Source of the DNA: Adiantum capillus-veneris
Lineage: Eukaryota > Streptophyta > Polypodiopsida > Polypodiales > Pteridaceae
Direction: 5' to 3'
NCBI GenBank assembly: GCA_014529385.2
Contig: CM043945.1
Location: 153,389,741-153,453,740 of the forward strand
DNA: 64,000 nucleotides
In this document: positions 22,976 to 34,142 of the stretch, piece by piece
Layout of the letters: every line of letters begins with the position of its first letter
Position numbering within the stretch: the stretch's first letter is position 1
The notes under the pieces: model-generated
What the model was told of the DNA's origin: nothing
Database searches by the model: none
Seen by the model: the letters and a program-made list of their open reading frames with translations, nothing else
Made by a program: the position numbers and the translations under genes

Positions 22976-24250
22976 CAAATTTTCATTTAGTTTTCCATTT
23001 TCTAGAAATACATCTAGTTTTTCATCCAATAAAGGTATCAAAAAATTCTAAGAATGTGAAAATCTAAGACATATAACAAAGTATTGTTCGAGGTCTAAAG
23101 CGTGTTCACACTATGGAAAGATGGGCCATCCCTCTTTCAAGTGTTAAAGAAGCAAGAACATCCAAAAAGAAGCACAATAGGAGAGATGGGTGTGAAGCCA
23201 ACGTCGCGTGAGTTGGTAATGATAGTGACATCTTGCAAAAGAAACATAGGTGAATTTTGACCTCATTTTTGGATTCATCTTTGATAATATTTGCTCTATG
23301 TGGATAGCTTCCAATCCTGAGAGGCTCTTGGTTGAAGGAAACTCGGCTTTGGTCTGTGTGGTGCCATAGGTCATTGAGTCATCATAACATTTGTGGTCTA
23401 GCCTTTGTGGTAGTATGAGCTCTTCCTAGTGCGTCATTAGTCCAATACAATTTCAAGGGAAGAATTTTTAGGACCTTGTCACCTTTGGTCTATACCCACA
23501 ATTGGTGTGTGAACCATCTCTTCTATAGTTAGGAGTCTAGGTCATCATATGATCATGTAAGGGTTAACATCATGGTGAGTTGTACAAGAGTCCAAAATCT
23601 ATTCCTATTCACCCAACCTTTTGCCATTCTATAGAGTCATCCTTTCCCTTTGGGAGTTTGCCCTTGACCCCACGGAAATATGCTTATGTGACCCTTGATA
23701 GTTGAACCTAGACATATTCAACTACTATGTAGGTAGCTACTTCTTGTACATTTCAAGTTGTTTCTAGTTCATGATCAATCAAGCTATTTTTTAGTCTACT
23801 AAATCTCTCTCTCTCTCTCTTGCTTTGAGTATTTGGTGTGTTGATTAAGTAAGCTAATCCCCCTCAATCCTTTCACAAGAAGCTCAAAACTTAAGGTCAG
23901 ATAACAAGGGAGAATATGTCTTCAAGAGTTTATAGACCGCTTTTGTAGACGAGGGATTCAATGGTAGCTTACTCTACCTTACACACCTACCCAAAATGGA
24001 TAAGTTAAAAGAATGAATTTCTCAAATCACAAAAGGACCACATCTATGATTTCTATGGAAAACTTGACTCCAAGTTGCTAGGTTTCTGGGTTGAGTCCAT
24101 TTTGATAGTGATTCATTTTTTTAAAAAAAATCCTAGTATGCCATTGAGTATGTAGATTTTAGAGGAGTTGTGGTCAAGCAAGGGACCTAACTATGTTCAT
24201 TTACATATCTTTGGTTGTGAGGCCTATGGCACATGCCAAAAGAGCTTAGA
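22976..24250 (+). pseudogene. Copia-A, left part: zinc knuckle to mid-integrase (interrupted at 24250)
   Basis: ACSHYGKMGHPSFKC (23099-23144) is a CCHC knuckle with its second Cys changed to Tyr. From about 23890, in shifting frames, come G-R-I-C-L-Q-E-F, then PYTPTQNG and MENLTPSC-type segments, then PSMPLSM, ELWSSKGPNYVHLHIFGCEAYG and CQKSL. These are the Copia integrase core end and the segment after it. The sequence stops exactly where the Gypsy-B LTR begins (24251), and the missing continuation (S-Q-S-F-K-P-K-S-Y-K-C-I-F-V-G-Y) is found at 43481. The 23.2-23.9 kb stretch between knuckle and integrase is too short for protease plus GAG-pre-integrase and includes a (CT)n tract, so it has probably been rearranged. 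Confidence 0.8.
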
Positions 24251-25006
24251 TGGTGTTGTGCAATTATATGTGCACAATGTGAAATAAAAGCATTGACCTC
24301 ACTTTCAATACTTTTTTATGCATGGGAGTAAAATCAATGGTGTACATATGGTGATATATGCAAAAGTGGCTATTGTGGAACTTGTTTTTGTGTACATACC
24401 TATGTGGGGAATCGTTCCCCTAGCTATGGATTGCTGCATGGTTTCTCACTTTACAACGTGAATAATATTTTTTGATGTTATAAATACTTCAAGTGTGCTA
24501 TGGTGGCACACCCACCATGCCTACAAAGTTTGATGTTGGCAAAAATACCATCACAGATATATCAAGTTATTATACCAAGAGTAAATTTACGTAACATGAA
24601 ATTCTAGCTCAAAGAAAGTGTTGCGTAAAGATGGGGATTTTTCCTAGCTTGTTTGTGATTTTATGCTAAAATATGGTGATTTTTAGACCAAAAATGATAA
24701 AATTTAATGGTAAAAAATATCCATTTCAAAAAACAATGCTCAAAAATTGACGCATCAAGATTTTTCAAGAGTTTTTTAAATCAAGGGGCCGCTTCAGTAT
24801 CGCTAGAAACCTACAACTTCTTCCTTCTATGTATTTACTTCATGGTTGCTTTATGAATTTGTAGTATAGTCTAACATCTCTACTATCTTGCAACCGGGCT
24901 TGTGAGAGAATGAATTAGGGTTTTCCTTCATCAAAATGGTGTTTTGGCTTCAATATGGAACCTCTTAAATCTTTGAAAAATCAAAACATGATTGATTTGA
25001 AGGTGT
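24251..25006 (+). repeat. Gypsy-B 5' LTR, left 756 bp
   Basis: It begins TGGTGTTGTGCA and is alignable to the 3' LTR at 42350 for the whole 756 bases. Shared landmarks in order are GTGCACAATGTGAAA, GATATA-GCAAAAGTGGCTA, AGAGTTTTT...CAAGGGGCC and GAATTAGGGTTTTCCTTCATC. Similarity ends sharply after GAAGGTG (25006), where Copia-C sequence seems to begin. The remaining ~370 bases of the LTR were not found by eye to the right of Copia-C. The left boundary is exact because it interrupts the Copia-A reading frame. Confidence 0.8.
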
Positions 25007-25239
25007 GAGTGCATGTGGAGCATGCGTGTCGTGAGTGTGGAAAGGAGAAGATACACATATCACGTGGTGGAGCGCAATATGAAAAGTGACCTGATCAACT
25101 CATTTTTAACCAATAAATAGGTTATGTTAGTGATGAGTTAGTGGGTGTGCGGCCTAGTTGTCCTACTTGAAGTCAACATGGCCACAATGGCCTATCTATG
25201 TACAAACATGTATAATTGTGAAGCATGATTGTGGCTTCA
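25007..25239 (-). repeat. Candidate 3' LTR of Copia-C
   Basis: On the minus strand the pol stop codon (…M-D-V-G-stop, with GGATGTGGGG acting as polypurine tract) overlaps TGAAGCCACAATC at 25239. The segment runs to 25007, where the Gypsy-B LTR resumes, and in plus orientation begins TGAGTG. This is a plausible ~233-bp LTR by position, but I could not find its partner near 34.9 kb, so it remains tentative. Confidence 0.4.
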
Positions 25240-25860
25240 CCCCACATCCATAATCTCAATGAAATGTGTAAATCGCTCTAAGGCTAACTTCTTTGTAAGA
25301 GCATCTATGGGGTTATCATTTGTATGGAATTTGACAAGATCAATGCATTTGCTAGCCAATCTATCTCGTATCACATGATACCTAACCTCTATGTGTTTCA
25401 ACTTTGAGTGAGATACATGCTTCTTACCTAATGCTATAGCACTTTGATTATCACAATGCAACACTAGAGTTAAAGAAATTCCAGGGCCTCCCATTAGATG
25501 AGCTAACCATATAGCTTCCTTGGTAGCACTAGATGTTGCAACATACTCTATCTTTGTGCTCGAAGATGAAGTGAAATCTTGGAGACATGACCTCTATGAA
25601 ACAGCTACTCCAACAAATAGGAGCACATACCCCGATTTGGATTTTTTATTATCAACACATCTCGCATAATTTATAGTTGTGTAACCCACTATGGATGCAT
25701 CGGTATTCCCAAAGCATGAGCACTTGCTTAGTGTATCCCTAAGGTATCTCAAAATGTGCTTCACTACTTGATAATGCTTTATTCCAACATTTGCCATAAC
25801 TTTGCTAACCACTTCCACTACAAATGCATTGTCTAGTCTAGAGGCTACCATGTTGTACAT
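25240..25860 (-). pseudogene. Copia-C RNase H and end of reverse transcriptase
   Basis: Frame 25494-25237 is an RNase H C-terminus: LHCDNQSAIALGKKHVSHSK then KHIEVRYHVIRDRL and the tail ALTKKLALERF, ending at the natural stop. Frame 25860-25594 holds VKHILRYLRDTLSKC and CFGNTDASIVGY, with SKSGYVLLFVGVAVS, the junction between reverse transcriptase and RNase H. Between them a frameshift and stop break the gene. The strand is opposite to Gypsy-B and Copia-D. Confidence 0.85.
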
Positions 25861-26080
25861 AAGACTCTAAAGAATATGGCACATTTTCCATTTTTCTTTC
25901 TTTGCAATAGATTTGGAAGCATCATCCTTGTTAAGTTTTTCATATACATGCATTGGGTTACTACTTTTACATAAGGCTCTAAAGAGTATGGCACCTTTGC
26001 CATTTTTCTTTCTCTACAACAGATTTGTGAGCATCATCCTTGCTAAGTTTTCTATATACATGCATTGGGATAATCAATGA
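25857..26080. repeat. 112-bp tandem duplication within Copia-C reverse transcriptase
   Basis: Copy 1 (25857-25968) and copy 2 (25969-26080) both start ACATAAG(A/G)CTCTAAAGA and both contain GCATCATCCTTG and ATACATGCATTGGG in order. The minus-strand products resemble each other (PMHVY-KL-KDDA-KS). The 112-bp period is not a multiple of three, so the duplication itself shifts the frame. Confidence 0.9.
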
Positions 26081-26650
26081 ATCCCTTCCCCCTTCAATAT
26101 GAAAGGCTTTGTGGATATAAGTTTTTTGGGATAAATCTAATATGCCATGCTTTTTATCTCTCTTGATACGCATACCAAGAAAGTCATTTGAATCTCCCAA
26201 ATCCTTCATAGAAAACTGCATACTAAGTGATCTCTTCAAGATGGTAATCTCATCCTTGGACTTCTCAACAATGAGCATAACATCAACATAAAGGATCAAT
26301 ATGATTAGTGAACTCTTATGTAGCTTGCAAGTATACACGAAATGGTTTTCTTCGCTCCTCACATAACCTTGGGAATCCATGTACTTGTCGAATTTTTTGT
26401 ACCACTACCTTGAACCTTGTTTAAGTCCATACAATGCCCATGGTAGTTTACACACTATTTTTGCCCTGCTAAGCTTGTTAGTTTAACTTCAAAACCGTCT
26501 GGTTGCTTCATGTAAGCATTCTCTTTCAGATTCCCGTGAAGAAATACCATCTTCACATCAAGATGGACAAGTTCCATGTTCTTAGTGGCTTCTAGTCCAA
26601 CAACAAAGCATGATGTAGTCATCTTGACTACTAGAGAAATAAAAATCATA
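26081..26650 (-). pseudogene. Copia-C reverse transcriptase fragments
   Basis: Frame 26380-25979 begins MDSQGYVRSEENHFVYTC and reads LIILILYVDVMLIVE where the catalytic box YVDD is expected. The second Asp has become Val, which would abolish polymerase activity. It continues KDLGDSNDFLGMRI, a conserved segment. The frame upstream (26649-26455) has VHLDVKMVFLHGNLKENAYM and QPDGFEV, the preceding palm segment with its Asp. The rest of the fingers region is not clear. Confidence 0.85.
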
Positions 26651-28580
26651 AAAAATACACGCCTTTCTTTTGCTTGAGTCTATCACCAACCAATCTAGCC
26701 TTATACTTACGCTCAAGAGCTTCTATTGGGTATTTTTGCTTATGCACCCATTTTCAAGGCAACGCTTGTTTACCATTTGACAAGTCCCTTAGTTCCAAAG
26801 TCTCATTTTCCACAATTCAACTATATTTTGAATGCATAGCCTACTCCCACTTCATGCTATCTTCCATCATAATAGCCTCTTGTTAGTAGGTTGGCTCTCT
26901 ATAGTTAGTGTCTAATAGATAGTCTAACCTGGTTGAAAACACTCAGGTGCACGAGAGCCTCTCACAGATCTCACCCCTTCTTGACTTCCAGAATCCACTC
27001 TTTGTAGATCACTACTAGAGGTAGGAACATCACCAGTAGCTTGAGCTATTGGTCTAGTGCCTGCTGAGGCTACATCTTTGATTCCTTGAGTTTGATTCTA
27101 AATTTTCAATATTCCATTTTTTTATAGGTTTCTTGTGCATCTTTGATTCATTGAAGATAACATCTGCGATTCAAATTACTCATCAAGATTTGGGATGCTG
27201 CGAGAGATGGTAACCTGTTTCTCCATCGACATCAATGACCAATGAAGATGCATTTGCATGATTTGGGGTCTAGCTTTTTGCGTAGATCTTTATGTACATG
27301 TGAGAATGCCTCAAACGTAGAAACCTGAAGTCAATAATAGTTTGACTTCTTGCCAGACCACATCACCTCTGGAATGTTTTATCTCAAGGGCATACTAGGT
27401 GATCTATTGATAATGTAAACCATTGTAAGTATGGCCTCTCCCCAAAACTCCATGGGTAAGTTCTCCATGTGTAGCATTGACGTGACTCTCTCTTATATGG
27501 TTTTGTTTATATGCTCTACAACACCAGTTTAAGGATAGTATATGCCATAGTGTATTTCCACCTAGTGCCTCATTTTCTATAAAAATCTTTGAACTCTGTG
27601 AGACATATCTCCCCCATTGCTAGTACGGAAAGCCCTAAGATTCTTGCTTGAGTGGTTCTCAACCAACCCAAGGAATTTTTGGAAAGTAGTAAAGACTTTT
27701 TCTTTCTTCTTTGAGAGGAAAACCACACCTTCCTATTGGAGTTATCTATCAATCTTAAGAAATATAGTACCCCCCTAGAGACTTATGTAGCATAGGCCCA
27801 CATAGATCACTAAGAGGGCTACCCAGCTTTTTACTCAATGGCAAATATGTAAGCCTAGATTTCTTTCCATACATACAATTATCATGAAAAGAGAAATCCA
27901 AAAAAATTAAGATAGCTAAGTAGCCCAAAAATTGAAGTTTTTCATTCCTTTCTAACTCATATGACCAAGCCGATTATGCCAAAACTCAGTAGAAGATAGC
28001 ATGGAATTATCTTTCACAAAAGAAAAATACAAAGAATAAAATGAGCTAGACTTTTGTCCGTTCAAGATTACCAGATTCCTTTTGCAAATCATCCAAGATC
28101 CATTTTCAAACATGGTAGTGTAGACTAACTCATGAGGCTAATCGGATGAACCCAAACAATTAGTTAACTTTGGCACATGCTTGAAACCTCAAAGCATAAA
28201 CACAATTTCACATCTCTAATGCTACAAGTCTCCCATTGATCAAGCTTGATAATACCATGTGTGGTCTCATAATTGGAGAACCACTCCCTATGTGGAGTGA
28301 CATGACAATTGGCACCTAGGTCAATGATTCAATTTTGTATATAACACTCATCTAGAGCCAACAATGAATATGATCTCAAATTAGTAGCAAACATCAACAC
28401 ATTTGACGGCTACAACACATCAAAAACAACCTCAGTGTGTGGAGACTCAACTACATCAAGCTCCTCAATCTTCACATTGCTCTTTGGAGGATTAGACTTC
28501 ACAATGGACTTCCCTTTCTCATGCATTAGAATATACAAGAGAGTATGAAAATATTTCTTTAATTTTCCTTTCTTGTCACA
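26651..28580 (-). pseudogene. Copia-C integrase and protease remains
   Basis: From right to left: IIDLGANCHVTPHREWF (about 28345-28290) is the protease active-site segment, with D-S-G-A changed to D-L-G-A. CMYGKKSRLTYLPL and LGSPLSDLCGPM (about 27870-27790) are the GAG-pre-integrase and the first catalytic Asp region of integrase. Frame 27752-27570 is MIDNSNRKVWFSSQRRKKKS with ARILGLSVLAMGEICLTEF, the second Asp region. Below that, plus-strand-inverted motifs for LVNHSR and FGC are weak. Stops are frequent. The order and strand are continuous with the gag pieces at 28945-29394 and 34375-34623. Confidence 0.75.
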
Positions 28581-28588
28581 ATGGTAGC

Positions 28589-28944
28589 CAGGGATTTAAT
28601 ATTCATGTGATCACGTGAAATTTCCTATGATCATAATGTATAATCACATTCATATAATCATAATTAAGGTGATAAATTTTTTTTCAATAAGTGGTGACAT
28701 GGAAACCCACCAAAACCCCACCGATGTATGTGGTTTTCTTGACAAGCTTACTAGGTTACTATGTGAACCCTAAATCGAACCCGTTAAGAAATGAGAAAAT
28801 CCCAATGGGCTTACTGAATTGGATGATTTCTATAGGTTAAGGGGAAGTTGGGTGAATATCTAACTTGATCATGTATTTTGAAACATGATCACTCAACGTT
28901 ATTAATTTGTTCACATGTTTGTGATCACATTAATGAAATCCTTG
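28589..28944. mobile_element. hAT-type MITE, copy 1 (356 bp), in the Copia-C zinc knuckle
   Basis: The left terminus is CAGGGATTTAAT; the right terminus read in reverse is CAAGGATTTCATTAATG. The flanks are ATGGTAGC (28581-28588) and ATGGTAGA (28945-28952), an 8-bp target-site duplication with one mismatch. CAGGG-type termini with 8-bp duplications are the hallmark of hAT elements. The palindrome GTGATCAC and one-base variants recur near both ends. No transposase is encoded. It aligns end to end with 57205-57560 and has exactly the same length. Removing it restores a gag zinc-knuckle-like phrase (KFYHCDKKGKLKKYF) on the minus strand, so it landed within the knuckle codons of Copia-C. Confidence 0.92.
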
Positions 28945-29399
28945 ATGGTAGAATTTCACATTATGCACATCAGATCTAGGACTCCTGCTACAACCATTTT
29001 GGTGGTCTCTAGAATAACCACAATTGAAACTATGAACACTTTGTTTGTGATAACCACCACTCTCCATGCCCACTAGAATCAAGAGATTTATGTCGTATCT
29101 CTTTAGAGAGAAAAGCGCTAGTAACATCATTGAATGCAAGTTTTTTTCTAAGTGTGAACTTAATTATGGCTATATTAAATGTATCTCATGATGATGGCAA
29201 GGAGCATAGCAAGAAGATGAATTTCATACCATCATCAAAGTTGAGTCCCTTCAAAGTAATCTGTGTAAAGAATCTTTTGAACTCCTGCAAATGTGAAGTG
29301 ACATTGTGACCTTTTTTCATGTATAAATGCATAAATTTATTCACATTTTTTTGAAGCACTTTTACCACCCCATGATGAGAGAAAATACTACCACAAATC
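28945..29399 (-). pseudogene. Copia-C gag, middle and C-terminal part
   Basis: Frame 29368-29186 (VLQKNVNKFMHLYMKKGHNV…LQEFKRFFTQITLKGLNFDD) matches the retrotransposon gag domain common to plant Copia elements (the UBN2-type region). Frame 29139-28930 is the lower-similarity Gly/Ser/Arg stretch leading to the zinc knuckle. It stops at the Copia-D insertion point; the N-terminus is at 34623-34375. Confidence 0.8.
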
Positions 29400-29588
29400 T
29401 GTTACCATATACGGGGCATTTTTTCCCTCTTTAGGAGGTGTTTTCCCCCTGTATTGTATATACGTCCATCACTCTAGGGCTATTTATCTTTCCATTGCAC
29501 ACTAAGTAACTTACTCTCTATTGTGTGCTTTGAGCTTCCTTCGTCTTATCCAAGCTGTCTGTGTTTCTTTGCAACCCTAATTCCAACA
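29400..29588 (+). repeat. Copia-D 5' LTR (189 bp)
   Basis: It begins TGTTACCATATAC and ends CCAACA, directly before a primer-binding site. It matches 34143-34368 over its length, except that the 3' copy has about 37 extra bases near its start. The flanking AAATC (29395-29399) recurs at 34370-34374, giving a 5-bp target-site duplication, with one base of uncertainty at the right LTR end. TTGTATATACG inside may be the TATA region. Confidence 0.93.
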
Positions 29589-29589
29589 A

Positions 29590-29602
29590 TCGGTATCAGA
29601 GC
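29590..29602 (+). other. Copia-D primer-binding site (tRNA-iMet)
   Basis: TCGGTATCAGAGC lies one base after the LTR end. It matches the standard plant primer-binding sequence TGGTATCAGAGC complementary to initiator tRNA-Met, apart from the second base. Confidence 0.9.
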
Positions 29603-29954
29603 AGGTTACGTCCTCCTGGGCTTAGTCGCCAGCTGCTCCCACACACGCCTGCTCACTTTCTGCGATTACAGTGAGGTTTGGCTAGCATTCGCAGGTCAAA
29701 AAATATTTCAGGACTGCTCATAGAGCTTAGTTTGCTCAGATTTCTGATTCAGGCTCATTTCGGCCTCCGTTTCCACTACAGGCAGGTCTGCATAGGCAAT
29801 TTTGTCATTTTGTGCAGAATTTTTGTCGGTGTTGTTTTTTGCATAACAAGTGCCTTACAATCTTCTACAGTTTGTGCTATATAGCCCGTGTTGTTCTCGC
29901 TCCATTTCTCCTATTTTTGGGCAGTTTTTACATCAGGTGCAACATTTACCATAG

Positions 29955-30915
29955 TTGACAACAACACAGATAGATGTCTTCAACATGTTTGCTGCTGAGA
30001 ACAACTTGGATGGGGACAATTACCCTATGTGGGCTTATATGATGCAATGGGCGTCTAGAATATTGTGCAGGGCATTGATGTACATCCTGGTTCTGAGGAT
30101 GTTGGCGATGTTGAGGATGTTGCAGGTCTTGCTTCAAGGATTGGTGCTAGTAGAGTTGTTTTGCCTACGGCAAAACAAGCTCGTTGGGATGTAAAGGATT
30201 CGCAGACTCATACATTGATTGCGTTTTCTGTGAAGCGCACTATTGTTCCTCACATTCGTTCAACAAAATCTGCAAAACAAGCTTGGGATATTTAGGCTGG
30301 TCTTTATGCAAGTCTCAAAGAGGCTAAAATTGATTTGCTGCAACTTATTTCTGCAGGTGAAGTCATTTCAGACTGTTCTTGATGACTTACCAGATTCTTA
30401 CCAGAATTTTGTAATACTTGGAGACTTATGACCCAAGGAAATCCAAAAGTTGTCAAGTTTGATGCATTATGCACATTGCTATTGCAAGAGTCACTTTCTA
30501 GAAAAAACAGGACTAGACAACGTGCAGTTGAACAGGCTTTTATTGCTTCTCAAAGAAAGGGTTGTAACAGCAATGCAGCCACTTCTTATGGTTCTCAATT
30601 TTTTGTTCCCAATGCTTCTGCTGGCAGCACTTCATTTGGCAATTCTGGTGATAAGGGCAAAAATAAGATGCATTGCCATTATTGTAAAGCTAATGATCAC
30701 TTGATCAAGTAGTGTCCTAAGTTGAAGGCAAAAGAGGCTAAGAAGAAAGAGGGTGGTTCCACTACAAATGATGGTTCCACTACAAATGCAGCCATTGTTG
30801 AGTCTTCTGTGAAAGGAGAATGTAATGTTGATGTTGATGCAGAATAGGATTTTAGTGCAGAGTGCACTTACAATCCTGATGTCCATAATGCATGCATGTC
30901 AGTTGCTACAGATTG
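29955..30915 (+). pseudogene. Copia-D gag
   Basis: The N-terminal part reads NLDGDNYPMWAYMMQ, the typical Copia gag start; the first codon is now TTG or ATG is missing, and I see no good upstream ATG. It continues in other frames as KQARWDVKDSQTH and IRSTKSAKQAWDI, then a frame 30428-30712 ends HCHYCKANDHLIK followed by TAG and CPK. That is a CX2CX4HX4C zinc knuckle whose last segment is split by a stop. At least two frameshifts and several stops are present between 29955 and 30915. Confidence 0.85.
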
Positions 30916-32318
30916 ACATGAGTGGAATTTTGACAGTGGTGCTACAAAGAACATTACCTCACATCGTGAATTGTTCACCTCTCTAGAGTATGTCCCTCAT
31001 GGGAATTCAGTCACTTGTGCCAACAATGCCTCTTATCCGGTTCAGGGAGTTGGAAAGATTGTGCTTACTACTGCTAATGGCAGTTAGTTCACACTTGTTG
31101 ATGCACTTTATGTACCTGGGATCAAGAAGAATCTTTTGTGTGTATCCGCACTTGCTAGACTTGGACTTGTAGTCAAATTTGTGGATGACGGATGTATAGT
31201 TCATGATCTCAGTTTTGGTGATGAAATTCTTGCATCTGGCCTTTTGTGCCGTGGGATGTATAAGCTCACTTTGTATTACAAGTGTGGACAAAATTTTTCA
31301 AATGCAGTTGCAGATTCAAGGGCTATTTCAGATGCAAAACTGTGGCATGCACGTTTTGGTCATCTGAATTTTGCCAGTTTGCTGCGTTTGCAGAAATTTG
31401 ATATGGTCAAACATGTTTGTGAAGGCTATATTCTGATAAAATGCAGCGTTCTAATTTTCCAAAGGATGGTTCATTGCAGGTTGCAGCTTGTGCATAGTGA
31501 TGTTTGTGGGCCCATGCAAACTCCGTCCTTGGGCAATTACCTGTACTTCGTGACTTTCATTGATGATTACTCCAAGCATGCATGGGTATCTCCGCTTAAA
31601 GCAAAGGCCGAAGTTTTTATGTGCTTCAAGAAATTTTTGGCTATGGCTGAAAATGTCTCAAAATGTACTACGGGTACCCTCCGTTATGATCGAAGGGGGG
31701 TATATGTCTCATGAATTTAATGCATTTCTGGCTATTCGTGGGATAAAACACCAATGTACAGTGCCTTATACACCTCAACAAAATGGTGTTGCTGAGAGGA
31801 AAAACAGATCACTTATGGAAATGGCACGATATATGGTCAAAAGTCAAGCTTTGCCACATTCTTTTTGGCTTGAGGCCATCATGTGTGCCACTTATGTACT
31901 GAACAAGTGTCCTACGAAAGCTTTGCAATCTATTACTCCATATGAATCATGGCATGATAGAAAGCCTTCTATTGAACACATGCATGTTTTTGGTTGTTTC
32001 GCATATGCTTTGGTGCCACAAACACAATGCAAAAAATTGGACAATAAGGCTGTCAAATGTATTTTTGTTGGTTATAGTACTGAAAGCAAAGGTTACAGGT
32101 TGTATCATCCGCAAACAAAGCGTATTTTTGTTTCACGAGATGTAGTGTATGTGGAAGATCCTGTTCAACCCTTGTTGTCATGTACTAGAGACAGTAATGT
32201 AAGCTCACAGGACATTTATGACACTTTGTTGCCTCTTTTTAGTGGTGGAAGTTCGAATGTAAATTCCAATGAGGCAAATGTACAGCCTATGGGGGTTTCC
32301 AAAAATGTTACAGATTAG
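30916..32318 (+). pseudogene. Copia-D protease and integrase
   Basis: WNFDSGATKNITSH contains the aspartic protease triad at 30931-30945 (D-S-G-A-T). A long frame (31136-31714) covers LWHARFGHLNFASLLRLQ (GAG-pre-integrase with its His residues) and LVHSDVCGPM then FVTFIDDYSKHAWV, the first two Asp regions of the integrase core. After a frameshift near 31700, the frame 31560-32318 continues with VPYTPQQNGVAERKNRSLME, supplying the catalytic Glu, then HVFGCFAYALVP and KCIFVGYSTESKGYRLY. All three D-D-E positions are present. A TAG at 31087-31089 falls where the family has Gln. Confidence 0.93.
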
Positions 32319-34080
32319 CCTATTACTAACGCAGATGTACATGATGTACTTGATGAGGAAATGGCTGAAAATGAGCAGGCTAGAGGTATGCCAAAATGGC
32401 TGGTGCATACATTGCGTGAGAGTAAATTGGATGCACCTTTGTCTATTCATACTCGTTCAGGCTCTTTCCATGCATCTTATGCATCAAATTGATATGCTTT
32501 GGCTGTGTCTAGCTTACATGATGTTGAGGAGCCTTTGTATTTTGATGAAGCACAGAATTCAAAAAATTGGATGGCTGCCATGCAATCACAATATGATGCA
32601 CTTATAGAAAATGAAACATGGACTTTATGTGATTTTCCTCCTGGAAAAAATCCCATTGGTATGAAGTGGGTTTACAAGTTGCAACACAAGCCGGATGGTG
32701 AGATCGATCACCATAAGGCTTGACTTGTTGCAAAGGGTTATGCACAACAAAAAGGCATAGATTATGAAGAGACTTTTGCTCCCACTTGTCGTATGATTAC
32801 AGTGCATTCTCTATGTGCATTGGCAACTCATTTTGGTTGGGATGTACATCAATCAGACATTATTATTTCTTTCTTGAATGGTGACATATTTGAGGAAGTT
32901 CATGTAACGCATCCTCGCGGTTTTGTCAAGAAAGGACAAGAGGACAAAGTGTGCAAATGTAACAAGGCTTTGTATGGGTTGAACCAATATCCTCATGCTT
33001 CGTATGAGAAAGCTGACATTCATTTGGTTAAACAAGATTTTTGTAACAGTCCAACAGAAAGCACATTGTATGTAAAGCATGAGGGTGATGTACTTCTCAT
33101 TGTGGTTCTTTATGTAGATGATTTGCTGATCACTGGACCAAATGAGAGACATATTGCTTAATTTAAGGCTGATTTGAATGCTACTTTCAAGATGAAAGAT
33201 TTGGGGTTGTTGCATCATTACTTGGGTGTACAGTTTAAGCAGTGTGATGGTGGTATTGCCTTGGGTCAGAAAAGTTATATAGGGATATTGCTATGTGAAT
33301 TTGGACTTGCGGATTGCAAACCTATTGCCACTCCCATGGAAACAGGTTTGAAGTTGAGTCTACATGATGCTGGAAATCCTGTTGGTGTCACTCTTTAACA
33401 AAATCCTGTTGGTCGCCTCATTTATGTATGCAACACGAGGCGAGATATTCAGTTTGCAGTCTCAGAGGTCAGCAGATTTATGCATAGTCCAGGGTCTAAG
33501 CATTGGCAGGCTGTCAAGAGGATTTTTGGCTACCTTAGTGGCACTTTACATCTTAGCTTGTTTTATCCCAAGGGGGGATCATTGCCGCCAGACTTACATG
33601 CTTTTTCGGACTCAGGTTGGGCTAGTTGTTTTGACATGTGAGTGTCCACAAGTGGTTTTTGTTTCATGCTTGGCAGTTCATGTATATCATGGTTGAGCAA
33701 GAAGCAACCTAATGTGGCCACTTTGAGTTGTGAGGCTGAGTACAAGGCAGCCTTCACAGCTAAGGTTGTCTGTGCATGGCTCAGACGCCTTATGGCTGAT
33801 TTGGGTGTTGGACAAGACACTGCCAACACTATCTACACTGACAGTCAGCACGCATTGCGAGTTGCAAGGAGCCCAGTTTTTCATGCTCGCACAAAGCACA
33901 TTGAGGTGCATTACCACTATGTCAGGAAGAGGCTCTGAGCAGGAGAGATCAGCTTGGCTTATGTGCCAACACAGGACAGCCTTGCAGATCTTTTCACAAA
34001 GGCATTGTCTTGTAAGAAGCTCAAAGCTTTCCGCAAAAATTTGGGCTTACTCCCCTTTGTGGACCGATCATGTCCTTAGG
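32319..34080 (+). pseudogene. Copia-D reverse transcriptase and RNase H
   Basis: Frames at 32499-32723, 32793-33161, 33174-33398 and 33642-33938 are co-linear. They give WTLCDFPPGKNPIGMKWVYK, AKGYAQQKGIDYEETFAP, DVHQSDIIISFLNGDIFEEV and LLIVVLYVDDLLITGP (YVDD at 33111-33122, intact), then MKDLGLLHHYLGVQF. RNase H follows with AFSDSGWASC, SCEAEYKAAF and YTDSQHALRVA, the Asp, Glu and Asp sites, then HARTKHIEVHYHYVR and TQDSLADLFTKAL, ending at TAG (34078-34080). The main breaks are in-frame stops near 32721, 33160, 33396 and 33937, several at positions where Arg or Gln is usual. Confidence 0.93.
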
Positions 34081-34127
34081 GCATGGCACTTCCCTTTACT
34101 CATGTGCCAGCTCTCGTTCACCGCATC

Positions 34128-34142
34128 ACTTCAGGGGGGATT
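34128..34142 (+). other. Copia-D polypurine tract
   Basis: CAGGGGGGATT immediately precedes the 3' LTR TG at 34143, the site for plus-strand DNA priming. Confidence 0.85.

Noticed and set aside
29590-29602. tRNA gene suggested by GGTATCAGAGC
   Set aside because: Only the primer-binding complement of tRNA-iMet; no cloverleaf around it.
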